DNA of 54,213 nucleotides from Treponema sp. (GTDB lineage Bacteria; Spirochaetota; Spirochaetia; Treponematales; Treponemataceae). Positions 16,523 to 26,162 of this stretch are shown here, in pieces (the first letter of the stretch is position 1; each line of letters starts with the position of its first letter). The position numbers and the translations under genes are program-made. The DNA lies in assembly GCA_014804005.1 (NCBI GenBank), contig JAAVAP010000030.1:1-54213 (forward strand). The letters are read 5' to 3'. Below the pieces are notes generated by a model. It saw only the letters and a list, made by a program, of their open reading frames with translations, was not told the origin of the DNA and did no database searches.

Positions 16523-17047
16523 TTACAAAACTCGTTTTCTTATTTTTGCAAAAAATAATTCCGCGCAAGAAATTCTTTTTACTTGAAATTCAAGCCGTGT
16601 TTGCGGCGCGAAAAAATCTTCCAAAAAAATTTCTTTTCCGTCAATTTCAATAGAATGCCGCGCCAAGATTCCCACAGCAAGGAAAAACTTTTCTCCCACA
16701 TCACGCTCATATTCCATTAAAAAAGCGTCGTCCGCGATTTTGAAAGTCGCGCCAGGCGTTTCCTGCAATTCAGGCATTCCTGCGCCGTAACTTGGAAATT
16801 CGGTTTTAAATATTTTCAGGCGATCGTCTTCAACGCGGAAAAAATCGCGCACACGACCTTTGTTCACCGAATGCGTATACGAAATGCAAAATCCATTCAA
16901 CGCCGATTTGGAAAATATTTTTTGAGAACTTTCGTTCGTGCTTGTGATGGCGAGAACTTTTTGTGTCGGCAAGCAGACAGCGAACAAAAGCGCGGCAACT
17001 ATAAAAAAAGCCGCCGCACTTTTTGGCTTTAGAAAATTTCGCAACAA
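16523..17047 (-). CDS. DUF1850 protein associated with TAXI-type TRAP transport
   Basis: 174 residues. An N-terminal hydrophobic segment (about 11-33, AAAFFIVAALLFAVCLPTQKVLA) acts as signal or anchor. The DUF1850 core follows: FCISYTHSVNKGRVRDFFRV (about 53-72), then KTEFPSYGAGMPE. DUF1850 genes commonly sit next to TAXI receptors and fused TRAP permeases; the function is not known. It begins 7 bp after the TAXI receptor gene and is followed at once by the NusG-like gene rather than by a permease. Confidence 0.82.
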   Translation of the reverse strand: MLRNFLKPKSAAAFFIVAALLFAVCLPTQKVLAITSTNESSQKIFSKSALNGFCISYTHSVNKGRVRDFFRVEDDRLKIFKTEFPSYGAGMPELQETPGATFKIADDAFLMEYERDVGEKFFLAVGILARHSIEIDGKEIFLEDFFAPQTRLEFQVKRISCAELFFAKIRKRVL

Positions 17048-17054
17048 ATCGAAA

Positions 17055-18002
17055 TTATTTCAACGCGCCAATTTCTTTGAAATATTTCGCAGCTCCCGGA
17101 TGGAACGGAACGCTGATTCCTGTTACCGCTTTTTCCGCGCTCACTTCTTTTCCTTTGGCATGCGCTTGTCCCAATTCGGCAAGGTTTTCAAAAAGTGCTT
17201 TCGTCATTTCGTAAACCGTGTCGTCGTCGAGTTTGGAATTCACGGCAATCGTGCATTTAATGGCGAGCGCGTCTGTGTCCGAATCCGTGCCTTTGTACGT
17301 TCCGCCAGGAATCACAGTCTTTGTGTAGAATCCGTATTTCGCGCAAATTGAATCGGCTTCCGCGCCATTCACCGGAATGAGGACGAGGCCGTTTGTAAAT
17401 GCCAATTCCTGCAACGCCGCATTTGGAACGCCAGCCGTCACGAAGCATGCGTCGAGAGTGCCGTTCTGCAAACCTTCGCCTGATTCCTTGAACGAAAGGT
17501 TCGATTTTTTGATGTCGTCGAACGTGATTCCGTAGCCTTCCAAAATCTGCTTGGCATTGAATTCAACGCCGCTTCCCGCATCGCCGATGGAAACGCGTTT
17601 TCCGCGAAGATCTGAAATCGTGCGAATTCCGCTGTCCACTCGCGCCGCAATCTGAACGACTTCTTCGTACATCGTGCCGATTACCGCGAGATTTGGCAAA
17701 GGCTCCGAAAACATATCAGTGCCGTTGTAGGCGTAGTCCATAACGTCATTTTGCACCGTGGCGAATTCCGCGTCGCCCTTGCTTATCAAGCGCAAGTTTT
17801 CCGCGCTCGCGCCCGTGGCCTGCGCCGTGACATTCATGTTTTCAACTTTCGTGTTCCAAATGTTCGCGATCGCGCCGCCGAACGGATAGTAAGTTCCGCT
17901 TGTTCCGCCAGTCGCGATGATGAAATTTTTCTGTGCCGGCGCGCAAGAAAAAAGAAGTGCCGCCAAAACCGCGCCCGCAAAAATCCCAAAAATCTTTTTC
18001 AT
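17055..18002 (-). CDS. TAXI-family TRAP transporter solute-binding lipoprotein
   Basis: 315 residues from the ATG at 18000-18002, chosen for the SD GGGAG 8 nt upstream; the longer frame has no SD. The signal peptide ends in a lipobox (LLFSCAPA). The mature protein has the TAXI fold blocks FIIATGGTSGTYYPFGGAIANIW (start), TGASAENLRLI, GDAEFATVQNDV, RGKRVSIGDAGSGVEFNAKQIL and a C-terminal GISVPFHPGAAKYFKEIG. It would bind a carboxylate or amino acid such as glutamate outside the inner membrane. No TRAP permease gene is in the window. Confidence 0.9.
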   Translation of the reverse strand: MKKIFGIFAGAVLAALLFSCAPAQKNFIIATGGTSGTYYPFGGAIANIWNTKVENMNVTAQATGASAENLRLISKGDAEFATVQNDVMDYAYNGTDMFSEPLPNLAVIGTMYEEVVQIAARVDSGIRTISDLRGKRVSIGDAGSGVEFNAKQILEGYGITFDDIKKSNLSFKESGEGLQNGTLDACFVTAGVPNAALQELAFTNGLVLIPVNGAEADSICAKYGFYTKTVIPGGTYKGTDSDTDALAIKCTIAVNSKLDDDTVYEMTKALFENLAELGQAHAKGKEVSAEKAVTGISVPFHPGAAKYFKEIGALK

Positions 18003-18125
18003 AATTTTCTCCCATAATAAGGAAATTGCCACGAAATTGTGAATCAATTTCCTTGTAAATTTTTGTAGCTTATTTTACAAAAAATGCGCGCGAGTTTCAA
18101 GTGGGCAAACACCGCCTTGCGCCGC

Positions 18126-18154
18126 TTTCCACAAAAAATTATTTGTGCTAAAAT
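18126..18154 (+). promoter_or_regulatory. Promoter placing the start of transcription at the ATG of the transglutaminase-like gene
   Basis: -35-like TTTCCA (18126-18131), 17-bp spacer, extended -10 TGC-TAAAAT (18149-18154), then 6 nt to the ATG at 18161. There is no SD, so the mRNA is probably leaderless. Confidence 0.55.
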
Positions 18155-18160
18155 AAAGAT

Positions 18161-19471
18161 ATGAAATTTTTTCGCAAATTGAATTTTATTTTCTCCGTTT
18201 TCGCGGCGGCGTTTTGCGCCGAAAATCTTTTCGCGCAGAATTTTGATTCTTCGATTTTTTCATCTGTGAGATTCGAAGCGGATTCGCGGATTTCGCCGCA
18301 GATTTCTTCTTCGCCCGAAATGGACGCGCGAAATTTCGCCTACATCGCTCTGCTCGCTTCGGGCGCGGACGACGAAAAAATTCGCGCGCATTTGGAAACG
18401 CTCGAAAATCTCGCGCAGGAATTTTCCAAAAATTTGCCGCTCGGACTTTCCAACGAAGAAAAGGCGGATGCCGCGCTCGCCTTCATCTACGAAAAAATTC
18501 TTTCGCGCTATCAGCTTGTCCAAACGCGCGTCGATGTCGCGATGGAAAGCGGCGTGTACAATTGCGTTTCCTCCGACGTGATTTTCATTTATTTTGCGAA
18601 AACTTTGGGCATTCCCGTTGTCGCCGTGGAAACTCCGAATCACGCTTTTTGCACGATCGAAAGTGAAGGAAAAAATGTCGATGTGGAAACGACAAATCCT
18701 TTCGGCGTGAATCCCGGGCGCAAGCGAGTGAGCGAACTTCCGAATGGCGGAAAACAATATTTGAGCGTCCCCGCCAAAAATTACCAAAACCGCCGCGATA
18801 TTGACGATCGCCGCATGCTCGCGCTGATTTACAACAATCGAATTGCTTCGTTGCAAAAACAACGCGGCTCAAGCGCGGCGACGATCGGGCTTGCCGTGGA
18901 CGCTTGCGCGTTGCAGGCGAATTCCGCGAGCGGCGTTCAAACTGTGGCTGAATGCGTTTGCAACTATGCTGCCGATTTGAGCGCGGCAGGAAAATATGAC
19001 GACGCGCTCGCGCTCGTTTTGCGCGCGCAGGAAATTTTCGGCGCAAACAAAAATTATTCCGCTGTAATCGAAAGCGCGAATTACAACATTCTCGTTGACA
19101 AAGTGGAAACGCTTCCGCTTGAAGTCGCGCTGAACGAATTGCAAGCAAAGCGCGAAAATCTTTCCGCGCAAAATTATTCGAAATTGCTTGGCTATGCTTA
19201 CGCGCGCGCCGCGAAGGATTTTGGCGACAGGCACGAATGGAAGAGCGCGATTCAACTTGCGGAACGCGGACTTTCGCAAGTTCCCAACGATTCGAATTTG
19301 AAAAGAGCACTTGACATCTACAAGCAAAATTACGCGATCGATTTTCACAACCGCGCGGTAACTTTGTTCAACGCCGGCGACATCGAAGGCGCGCAACAAG
19401 TGATTCGCGAAGGCCTGAGCGAAATTCCAGAAAGCAAAGTCTTGAAGAATGATTTGATTAAAATGAAGTGA
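18161..19471 (+). CDS. Exported transglutaminase-like protein with TPR-type helical C-terminus
   Basis: 436 residues. Signal peptide at residues 1-25 (FIFSVFAAAFCAENLFAQ). The papain-like transglutaminase core is readable: Cys in GVYNCVSSDVIF (about residue 134), His in ETPNHAFCTI (about 168) and Asp in VDVETTNPFG (about 180), the expected Cys-His-Asp triad. The C-terminal 200 residues are helical with TPR-like repeats (GKYDDALALVLRAQEIF; HEWKSAIQLAERGLSQVPND; AGDIEGAQQVIREGLSEIPES). Probably a periplasmic peptidase or cross-linking enzyme, or an inactive scaffold. Single-gene unit with a -10 box 6 nt before the ATG. Confidence 0.85.
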   Translation: MKFFRKLNFIFSVFAAAFCAENLFAQNFDSSIFSSVRFEADSRISPQISSSPEMDARNFAYIALLASGADDEKIRAHLETLENLAQEFSKNLPLGLSNEEKADAALAFIYEKILSRYQLVQTRVDVAMESGVYNCVSSDVIFIYFAKTLGIPVVAVETPNHAFCTIESEGKNVDVETTNPFGVNPGRKRVSELPNGGKQYLSVPAKNYQNRRDIDDRRMLALIYNNRIASLQKQRGSSAATIGLAVDACALQANSASGVQTVAECVCNYAADLSAAGKYDDALALVLRAQEIFGANKNYSAVIESANYNILVDKVETLPLEVALNELQAKRENLSAQNYSKLLGYAYARAAKDFGDRHEWKSAIQLAERGLSQVPNDSNLKRALDIYKQNYAIDFHNRAVTLFNAGDIEGAQQVIREGLSEIPESKVLKNDLIKMK

Positions 19472-19500
19472 AGCACAATTACATGGAACTGAAAAAATTC

Positions 19501-19528
19501 TTGCGTTTTGCGCAAATCGTGTTATAAT
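19501..19528 (+). promoter_or_regulatory. Promoter of galT
   Basis: -35 TTGCGT (19501-19506), 16-bp spacer, -10 TATAAT (19523-19528), then 6 nt to the galT ATG at 19535. No SD is present. Confidence 0.65.
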
Positions 19529-19534
19529 TAAATT

Positions 19535-21055
19535 ATGAATGTTTACGAAAATATAAATCGACTCGTGGGCTACGCGCTCAAGACTGGTCTTATCACAAAG
19601 CAGGATGTTGTCTACACGCAAAATCGTTTGCTCGAACTTTTCGCGCTTGATGGATTTGAAACGCCCGAGCAGGCGAAAAAATTTCCCGCCGTCAAAGTTG
19701 GCGATTTGGAAAACATTCTTGCGGAGCTTTTGGATTTTGCGGGCAAGAATAAAATCTTTCCGGACGAAGGAATCGTCCGCCGCGATTTGTTCGACACAAA
19801 AATCATGGGACTTCTCGTTCCTCCTCCTTCCGACATCATCGACATTTTCGAAACGCTTCGCGCCGAAGCGGACGCGAAAGCCGCCACGGATTGGTTTTAT
19901 AAATTTTCGCAGGACACGGACTACATTCGCCGCTATCGAGTTTGCAAGGATTTGAAATGGAAAGCGAAAACTGAATACGGCGCGCTTGACATAACTATAA
20001 ATCTTTCCAAGCCTGAAAAAGATCCCAAGGCAATCGCTGCCGCAAAAACCGCAAAACAAGGCGGCTATCCGCAATGCCTTTTGTGTTTGGAGAACGAAGG
20101 CTACGCTGGCCGAATAAATCACGCGGCGCGCCAAAATCATAGAATCATTCCGATTGAATTGGCGGGCGAAAAATGGGGCTTGCAATATTCGCCGTATGTC
20201 TACTACAACGAGCATTGCATCGTTTTCAATTCCAAGCACACGCCGATGAAAATCAGCCGCGCAACGTTCGAAAGGCTTTTGGATTTCATCACGCAATTTC
20301 CGCACTACACGCTCGGAAGCAACGCGGACTTGCCGATTGTCGGCGGTTCGATTTTGAGCCACGACCATTTTCAAGGCGGCAATTTCGAATTCGCCATGGC
20401 GCGCGCGCAGATTGAAACGCAAGTCAAATTCAAGGGATTTCCTTCGGTAAAGGCTGGAATCGTAAAATGGCCGATGTCCGTGATTCGGCTTTCGTGCGAA
20501 AAAAAAGAAACGCTCGTGGATTTGGCGGAAAAAATTTTGCTCTCATGGAGAAAATATTCCGATAAGAGCGCGTTCGTTTTTGCGAAAACCGATGGCGAGC
20601 CACACAACACGATTACTCCGATTGCGCGGCGCAAAGAAAATTTGTACGAACTGGATTTGGTTTTGCGCAACAACATCACGACTAGCGAGCATCCGCTTGG
20701 AGTTTATCATCCGCACGCCGAACTTCATCACATCAAGAAGGAAAACATCGGGCTTATCGAAGTGCTCGGCCTTGCGATTTTGCCCGCTCGCCTCAAAACC
20801 GAAATGCAATTTTTGGCGGACGCGCTCGTGGCAAAAAAAGACATTTCCAAAGACGAGATGCTTTCAAAGCACGCGGACTGGGCGAACGAAATTCTTCGTA
20901 AGCACAAAGTAATTACGCAAAAAAATGTCAATTCGATTTTGCAAAAGGAAATCGGAATCGTGTTTTCGAAAGTTTTGGAACACGCGGGCGTTTTCAAGCG
21001 CACGGAAGAAGGCAAAGCCGCTTTCCTTCGATTCGTCGAAAAAGTTAATTGTTGA
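19535..21055 (+). CDS. galT: Galactose-1-phosphate uridylyltransferase, class II
   Basis: 506 residues, typical of the long Firmicute-type GalT2. The active-site histidines are in ILSHDHFQGG (about residues 272-281), and the downstream PHAELHHIKKENIGLIEVLGLAILP is diagnostic of this class. The N-terminal half carries the family block RRDLFDTKIMGLLVPPPS. It exchanges UMP between UDP-glucose and galactose-1-phosphate in the Leloir pathway. No galK or galE is adjacent. The gene ends at a strong terminator. The start is supported by a -10 box 6 nt before the ATG (leaderless). Confidence 0.95.
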   Translation: MNVYENINRLVGYALKTGLITKQDVVYTQNRLLELFALDGFETPEQAKKFPAVKVGDLENILAELLDFAGKNKIFPDEGIVRRDLFDTKIMGLLVPPPSDIIDIFETLRAEADAKAATDWFYKFSQDTDYIRRYRVCKDLKWKAKTEYGALDITINLSKPEKDPKAIAAAKTAKQGGYPQCLLCLENEGYAGRINHAARQNHRIIPIELAGEKWGLQYSPYVYYNEHCIVFNSKHTPMKISRATFERLLDFITQFPHYTLGSNADLPIVGGSILSHDHFQGGNFEFAMARAQIETQVKFKGFPSVKAGIVKWPMSVIRLSCEKKETLVDLAEKILLSWRKYSDKSAFVFAKTDGEPHNTITPIARRKENLYELDLVLRNNITTSEHPLGVYHPHAELHHIKKENIGLIEVLGLAILPARLKTEMQFLADALVAKKDISKDEMLSKHADWANEILRKHKVITQKNVNSILQKEIGIVFSKVLEHAGVFKRTEEGKAAFLRFVEKVNC

Positions 21056-21064
21056 TTCGTACGG

Positions 21065-21101
21065 ATGCCCCACGACGCAAAGCGTCGTGGGGCATTGTTT
21101 T
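21065..21101 (+). terminator. Rho-independent terminator of galT
   Basis: Perfect 14-bp stem (ATGCCCCACGACGC / GCGTCGTGGGGCAT) with a 3-nt AAA loop, followed by TGTTTTAG. It begins 10 bp after the stop. Confidence 0.9.
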
Positions 21102-21106
21102 AGATT

Positions 21107-22546
21107 TTATTGTGCCGTCGAAAAATTCACAAGTTCGCCTTTAAAAGTATTTCCGTTCAATTCGAGCAATTTTACTTCCGCGAAATTTCCGAGCAAATTT
21201 TTTGGTGCGGAAAATGCGACTCGTTCGTCGCGTTCGGTTTTTCCCAAAATTTCGTTTGGATTGTCGCGGCTTTGTTTTTCGGCAAGGACAGTTACAATTT
21301 GCCCCACGCGCTCGCGCAATTTTTGCGAAGTAATTTCCAATTGCAAATCGATTATTTTTTGCAAACGCGATTTTTTTTCTTCGAGCGGAATTTGATCATC
21401 CCATTCGGCGGCGGGCGTTCCTTCGCGCGGATTGTAATAGTACATAAATGCGTTGTCGTAGCGCACTTCGCGCATCAAAGAAATCGCTTCGGAAAAATCT
21501 TCCTCGCTTTCGCCGGGAAATCCAAGCATGATGTCCGTGGTGAGCGCAACGTCCGGAATGCGCGCGCGAATTTTTTTTACAAGTTCCAAATAATTTTCCC
21601 GCGAATATCGCCGATTCATTTTTTGCAAAATTTTTGTCGAACCATGCTGCACTGGAAGATGAATGAATTTGCAAACGCGCGCTTCGCTCGCAATCACTTC
21701 AATCAATTCATCGGAAAAATCTTTCGGGTGGCTCGACTCAAATCGAATCCATTTTATCGGCGAATTCGTTTTTTCCAAATGGCGAGAAATAATTTTTAAA
21801 AGCGCAGGAAAATCAATTTTTCCAAAATCGGAATTTTCGCAAAAATAAGAATTCACGTTTTGCCCCAAAAGCGTGATTTCCTTTACGCCGTATTTTGAAA
21901 GTACGTCAAGCTCTTTTAAAATCGAATTCACGTCTCGCGAAATTTCTCGCCCGCGAACATAAGGCACAATGCAGTAAGTGCAAAAATTGTTGCAGCCGTG
22001 CATAATCGGCACAAACGAGCTGAAAGCGCCTTGCTCCAAAGAAACGGCCGCAAATTCGTATTTGGAAGAATCGTCCAATTCAAAAGCGGAAACGCCATTT
22101 GGCGAAATGTCGCGCCCCTCCCTTGAGGCTTCTTCCACGGCAGAAATAATTTTTCCGAAATTCTTTTTTGCGAAAGTGCCCACGACGTAATCCACGCACG
22201 GCCAATCTTTTTTCAACGAATGCAAAAGCCGTTCTGCCATGCATCCCATCACTACGAGCGTGAGAGGCTTCGCGCCGTCCTTTACGAATTCGGCGGCAAT
22301 TTCAAGCGACTTGTTTTTCGCGCCGGGCGTTTTCGCACGAACCGCCTTTAGTCCCGAAAAAAATCCCAGTCTTCCGAAAATGCGCTGCTCGGCGGTGGCG
22401 CGAACTGAGCAAGTGTTGATGACAACGATGTCGGCTTTTTGAACGTCATCCGCCTTTTGCCAACCACGCGCCAAAAAAAGTTGTTCCACGGCCGCGCTTT
22501 CGGCAATGTTCATTTGACATCCATAAGTTTCAAAAAAATAAGTCAT
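21107..22546 (-). CDS. miaB: tRNA-2-methylthio-N6-dimethylallyladenosine synthase
   Basis: 479 residues with the three-domain layout of methylthiotransferases. The N-terminal MTTase domain has cysteines in YGCQMN, NTCSVR and VMGCMAERL for the auxiliary [4Fe-4S] cluster. The radical SAM motif is CNNFCTYC followed by VPYVRGREISR. A C-terminal TRAM domain starts near residue 410 (RERVGQIVTVLAEKQ). It thiomethylates i6A37 in tRNAs reading UNN codons. NTCSVRATAEQR and the VPYVRGRE stretch favour MiaB over MtaB or RimO. SD AAGGA 7 nt before the ATG. Convergent with galT; a bidirectional hairpin separates it from the GH94 gene. Confidence 0.95.
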   Translation of the reverse strand: MTYFFETYGCQMNIAESAAVEQLFLARGWQKADDVQKADIVVINTCSVRATAEQRIFGRLGFFSGLKAVRAKTPGAKNKSLEIAAEFVKDGAKPLTLVVMGCMAERLLHSLKKDWPCVDYVVGTFAKKNFGKIISAVEEASREGRDISPNGVSAFELDDSSKYEFAAVSLEQGAFSSFVPIMHGCNNFCTYCIVPYVRGREISRDVNSILKELDVLSKYGVKEITLLGQNVNSYFCENSDFGKIDFPALLKIISRHLEKTNSPIKWIRFESSHPKDFSDELIEVIASEARVCKFIHLPVQHGSTKILQKMNRRYSRENYLELVKKIRARIPDVALTTDIMLGFPGESEEDFSEAISLMREVRYDNAFMYYYNPREGTPAAEWDDQIPLEEKKSRLQKIIDLQLEITSQKLRERVGQIVTVLAEKQSRDNPNEILGKTERDERVAFSAPKNLLGNFAEVKLLELNGNTFKGELVNFSTAQ

Positions 22547-22576
22547 TCAAAATTCCTTATAAATAAAACTATGGCA

Positions 22577-22609
22577 AAAAAGGATGCGGATTTTTTCCGC
22601 ATCCTTTTT
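22577..22609. terminator. Bidirectional terminator between the GH94 gene and miaB
   Basis: 14-bp stem (AAAAAGGATGCGGA / TCCGCATCCTTTTT) with a T5 loop and T-rich ends on both strands. It follows the GH94 stop (22646) on the minus strand and so should end that transcript before miaB. Confidence 0.85.
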
Positions 22610-22645
22610 AATTCGTTTCGAATTATTTTGCGTTTTTTTGTAAAA

Positions 22646-25069
22646 CTACAATCTTTCCCAATTCGCGCTCAAAGCGTTTTCGCCCATCACGGCTACAATT
22701 TTGCTTCCGTCTTTGAGAGCGGAAACTGGGATTTCCGCAGAATCGATTTTCTTTCCGTCAACTTCGATGCTGGAAATTCCTTTGCAAATGTGCGAAGGAT
22801 TTTTCACTTCGATCGAAAGATTCATTCCGCGCCAGCGGCGTTCCACTTTGAAGCCGTCCCATTTTTTCGGAAGGCATGGATCAATCAAAAGTCCGTCGTA
22901 CTGCGGGCGGATTCCCAAAATGTACTGCGTGATGGAATAGTAATTCCATGTTGCCGCGCCCGAAAGCCAGGAAACGCGCGTGTTGCCGGCGCGTGGCGAA
23001 TATGTGGAATATGTCGTCTGTCCGATGACGTAAGGCTCGCTTTGGCGGATTTCCGCGCGGTCGTTGTACGAAGCGGGAAGAGACGCCTTGCAATATTCGT
23101 AAGCTTGATCGCCGTTGCCCAAAAGCGTTTCCGCAATCACGCCCCAGCCTTGCGTATGGTTGAAGATGCCGGAATTTTCTTTGATGCCAAAATTGTAAAT
23201 CACCGAGCTCATCGTGCCGCGCGGAGCTTTTTTGAAAGGCGGCGCGCAAAGCATCAAGCCATAAGGAGTCGCCAATTTTTCTTTGACCGCCTTCATCGCA
23301 AGCCGAGCCTGTTCCTCGGTAGCAGCGTTCGAAAGCACCGCCCAAACCTGCGTATTGAAATAGACTTGACCTTCGTCCATCGTCTTTGTTCCGTAAACAG
23401 TGCCGTCTTCGGTGATCGCCCAAATGAACCATTCGCCGTCCCAGCATTTTTTCTGAATCGCTTCGTCAAGCTTTTTGCGCTCGCCCAACGCCCATTCGCT
23501 TTCGGAATTTTTTCCGAGCCGCTTCGCGATGTCGGCATAAGTCGTAAGTCCGAGGCGCAATTGGAACGAAACGAAAAGGCTTTCGCCATGGTAGCCCAAG
23601 CGAAGGCAGTCATTCCAGTCGGCGAGCAAGCCGCAAGGAAGTCCGTCTTTTCCCATGCGCTCAAGGTTGAACAAAAGTGCCTGCTTCAAATGGCCGAACA
23701 CAGTCGCCTCGCCGCCGTCCGCGTAAGGAACAATTTCGTTGTAAAAATTGAAGTCGCCAGTTTCCGCGACAAACGCCGGAACGGAATTGAAAAACCATTG
23801 GCAATCGTCGCAGCGGAATTCTTCGGGCTTCGGCGGCTTTTCATGTCCTGCGTTGAAATCCTTTGAAATAACAGGAATCGCGCCACCGTTCTGGCATTGT
23901 CCGCTCAACATTCGCACGAGACGCGCTTTGGCTTCTTCGGGGATTGCCGCGCTCACGCCCAAAATATCTTGAACGCTGTCGCGATAGCCCAAGCCGTCGC
24001 GCTCGCCATTGTAGACGAGGCTTGCCGCACGAGACCAAGCAAATGTAATGAGACAGTTGTACAAGCCCCAAACATTCACCGTGTGGTTGATGTCTTCGTC
24101 CGGAGTGGTCGCTTTGAAGCTGCCCAATTTGGCATGCCAATTTTTCTTGAGCTTTTCGAACTCTTCGTCGGCGCGAGCAACGCTTCCAAATTCTTTGACA
24201 ATTTTTTCGCCCACGCGATTCGCGTCACCAATTCCGAAGAGCACGATGATTTCCTTGGATTCGCCAGGCGCAAGTTCGATTTCAGTTTGGACGCTTCCGC
24301 AAATGTTGTCGCCATAAGCGAGCGAATCCGAGCATTTTCCATTGACGACGGCGGCAGGCTCCTTGTAACTTCCATAAGTTCCCAAGAACGCTTCGCGGCT
24401 CGTATCAAAACCAGTGAGCGGAGAATTGCAAAGCGCCATCCAAGAAAGCATCGCCTGAGTTCCTGGCTCTGCGTCGGGAAATTGCTCGAACAAATTTTGG
24501 TGCGCGACGAATCTCAAAATATTTCCGTTTCGTTCTCCGCGCGAAATGAAAATCGAATATTGCAAATTCACTTGATCTTCCATTGTATTCCAGTTGTTCG
24601 TGAGTTCGCAATATGTGAACGCAGAAAGTTTTCGCGCCTTGTCGGAATTGTTCGTAACCTTGAGCCGCCAATATTCAAAAACCTGTCCGAGCGGAACGTA
24701 ATACAAAGCCTCGCTTTTTATTCCAGAATATTCCGAAGTGAATTTCGAATACGCAGTTCCGTGGCGACATTCGCTCTTGTACTTGTCGAGCGGCTTTCCG
24801 ACAGGCTGCCAAGAAGCGGACCAATAATCGCCTGAATCGCAATCGCGCAAATAAAAATATCGTCCGGGCTGATCCATCGGAACGGAATTGAAACGAAGAC
24901 GCATAAAGCGACCCTGCGCGCCCGATTTGTAAAAACCGTAACCGCCCGCGTTGTTCGTGATTACCGCGCCGTACTCCGTAGAACCCAAATAATTGCTCCA
25001 AGATGTCGGCGTGTCCGGACGAGTGATGACATATTCCTTCGCCTCGTCGTCGAAATATCCGTACTTCAT
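22646..25069 (-). CDS. GH94 disaccharide phosphorylase (cellobiose/chitobiose phosphorylase type)
   Basis: 807 residues, standard for cellobiose and N,N'-diacetylchitobiose phosphorylases. It starts MKYGYFDDEAKEYVITRPDTP with the N-terminal beta-sandwich (NNAGGYGFYKS; RDCDSGDYWSASWQPVGKP). The (alpha/alpha)6 barrel contains ADWNDCLRLG, whose Asp is the expected general acid, and ends with the family block GAATWNYYSITQYILGIRPQYDGLLIDPCLP. It splits a beta-linked disaccharide with phosphate into hexose-1-phosphate plus sugar in the cytoplasm. Cellobiose and chitobiose enzymes cannot be told apart by eye. SD AGGAG before the ATG; monocistronic. Confidence 0.93.
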   Translation of the reverse strand: MKYGYFDDEAKEYVITRPDTPTSWSNYLGSTEYGAVITNNAGGYGFYKSGAQGRFMRLRFNSVPMDQPGRYFYLRDCDSGDYWSASWQPVGKPLDKYKSECRHGTAYSKFTSEYSGIKSEALYYVPLGQVFEYWRLKVTNNSDKARKLSAFTYCELTNNWNTMEDQVNLQYSIFISRGERNGNILRFVAHQNLFEQFPDAEPGTQAMLSWMALCNSPLTGFDTSREAFLGTYGSYKEPAAVVNGKCSDSLAYGDNICGSVQTEIELAPGESKEIIVLFGIGDANRVGEKIVKEFGSVARADEEFEKLKKNWHAKLGSFKATTPDEDINHTVNVWGLYNCLITFAWSRAASLVYNGERDGLGYRDSVQDILGVSAAIPEEAKARLVRMLSGQCQNGGAIPVISKDFNAGHEKPPKPEEFRCDDCQWFFNSVPAFVAETGDFNFYNEIVPYADGGEATVFGHLKQALLFNLERMGKDGLPCGLLADWNDCLRLGYHGESLFVSFQLRLGLTTYADIAKRLGKNSESEWALGERKKLDEAIQKKCWDGEWFIWAITEDGTVYGTKTMDEGQVYFNTQVWAVLSNAATEEQARLAMKAVKEKLATPYGLMLCAPPFKKAPRGTMSSVIYNFGIKENSGIFNHTQGWGVIAETLLGNGDQAYEYCKASLPASYNDRAEIRQSEPYVIGQTTYSTYSPRAGNTRVSWLSGAATWNYYSITQYILGIRPQYDGLLIDPCLPKKWDGFKVERRWRGMNLSIEVKNPSHICKGISSIEVDGKKIDSAEIPVSALKDGSKIVAVMGENALSANWERL

Positions 25070-25210
25070 AAAAACTCCTATTAGCTCCTAAAAATTTTTT
25101 TTAGAAAATTTCTTTTCCTAAATTTATTATTGCACTTTAATTTTTTTTTTGCAAGTGATACAATTGCTTTTATAAGAGAATTTAAACAATTTCAACAGGA
25201 AAACAACAAA

Positions 25211-26130
25211 ATGACCAAAAAAGAAATTTTCGAATTTGTCAAATCTCAGCGCGAAGGAATGGGCGCGAACGACGCGCGGCGCGACGCTGGCTTGGAGATT
25301 CCGTCCGACATAAAATGCTTTTTCGACATTCGCTATTCCAATGCCGACGAAAATTGCCTGCTCGATGTTTACAGACCAAAACGCGCGGCAAAGAAAATGC
25401 TTCCCGTAATCGCAAGCGTCCACGGAGGTGGCTGGGTTTACGGCGACAAAAAATTGTACAGCTTTTATTGCATGGAATTGGCTCGCCGGGGATTCGCCGT
25501 AGTCAATTTCACTTACCGCCTTTCGCCCGAACACAAATTTCCCGCCGCGCTCGAAGACACGAACAATGTGTTCAAATGGATTTTGGAAAATTCTTCGAAA
25601 TATAATTTGGACGCGGAAAATATTTTGCCACGGGCGATTCCGCCGGCGCGAATTATCTTGCAACCTACGCCGCCATTTACACAAATGAAAATTTCGCCGA
25701 AAAATTCTCATTTGAAATTCCGAAAAAATTAAAATTTAACGCCGTTTACTTAAATTGCGGAATGTACGATTTCATTTCGTTTTCAAAAACTCTCAATATA
25801 AAAAGCATCGGCGGCGCGTTGTTCGAAAAAGGCGGCACGCGGCAAGAATTAATTTTGGCTTCCCCGATTTTTCACGTCACAGAAAATTTTCCGCCTGCAT
25901 TTTTCGTAACCGCCGAAAACGATTTTTTGCGCGAGCAAATTCCGCCGCTTGCAAAAGTTTTTTGCGAAAATGGCATCGAATTCAAATACAAATGTTATCG
26001 TGCGCAAAAATCGCGTTCACAAAAAGAGCAAAAATTGGAACACGTTTTTATGCTTGACTTGCGAAGCAAATACAGCGCGCCTTGCATCGACGAGCAATGC
26101 GATTTTTTTCGCGAATATTTAAAGCCGTAA
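25211..26130 (+). pseudogene. Alpha/beta hydrolase (HSL-type esterase) interrupted by one frameshift
   Basis: Start ATG 25211 (MTKKEIFEFVKSQREG) with AGGAAA upstream. Frame 1 gives the oxyanion motif SVHGGGWVYG and continues to about 25626. There AAT ATT TTG CCA leaves the frame, but adding one T to the T4 run gives N-I-F-A-T-G-D-S-A-G-A-N, the expected nucleophile motif. From there the other frame is open without stops to 26130, with AENDF (acid) and LEHVF (His). So all catalytic parts exist but in two frames: a young pseudogene, a slippage-dependent gene or a sequencing error. About 306 residues if intact. Confidence 0.85.
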
Positions 26131-26162
26131 TTTTCGCTTGCCCTTCGCGCGAAATTTTTGCG

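Noticed and set aside
18260..20422. Long antisense ORFs opposite the transglutaminase-like and galT genes
   Set aside because: They are shadows created by the codon bias of the sense genes; their Arg/Phe-rich composition lacks any domain.
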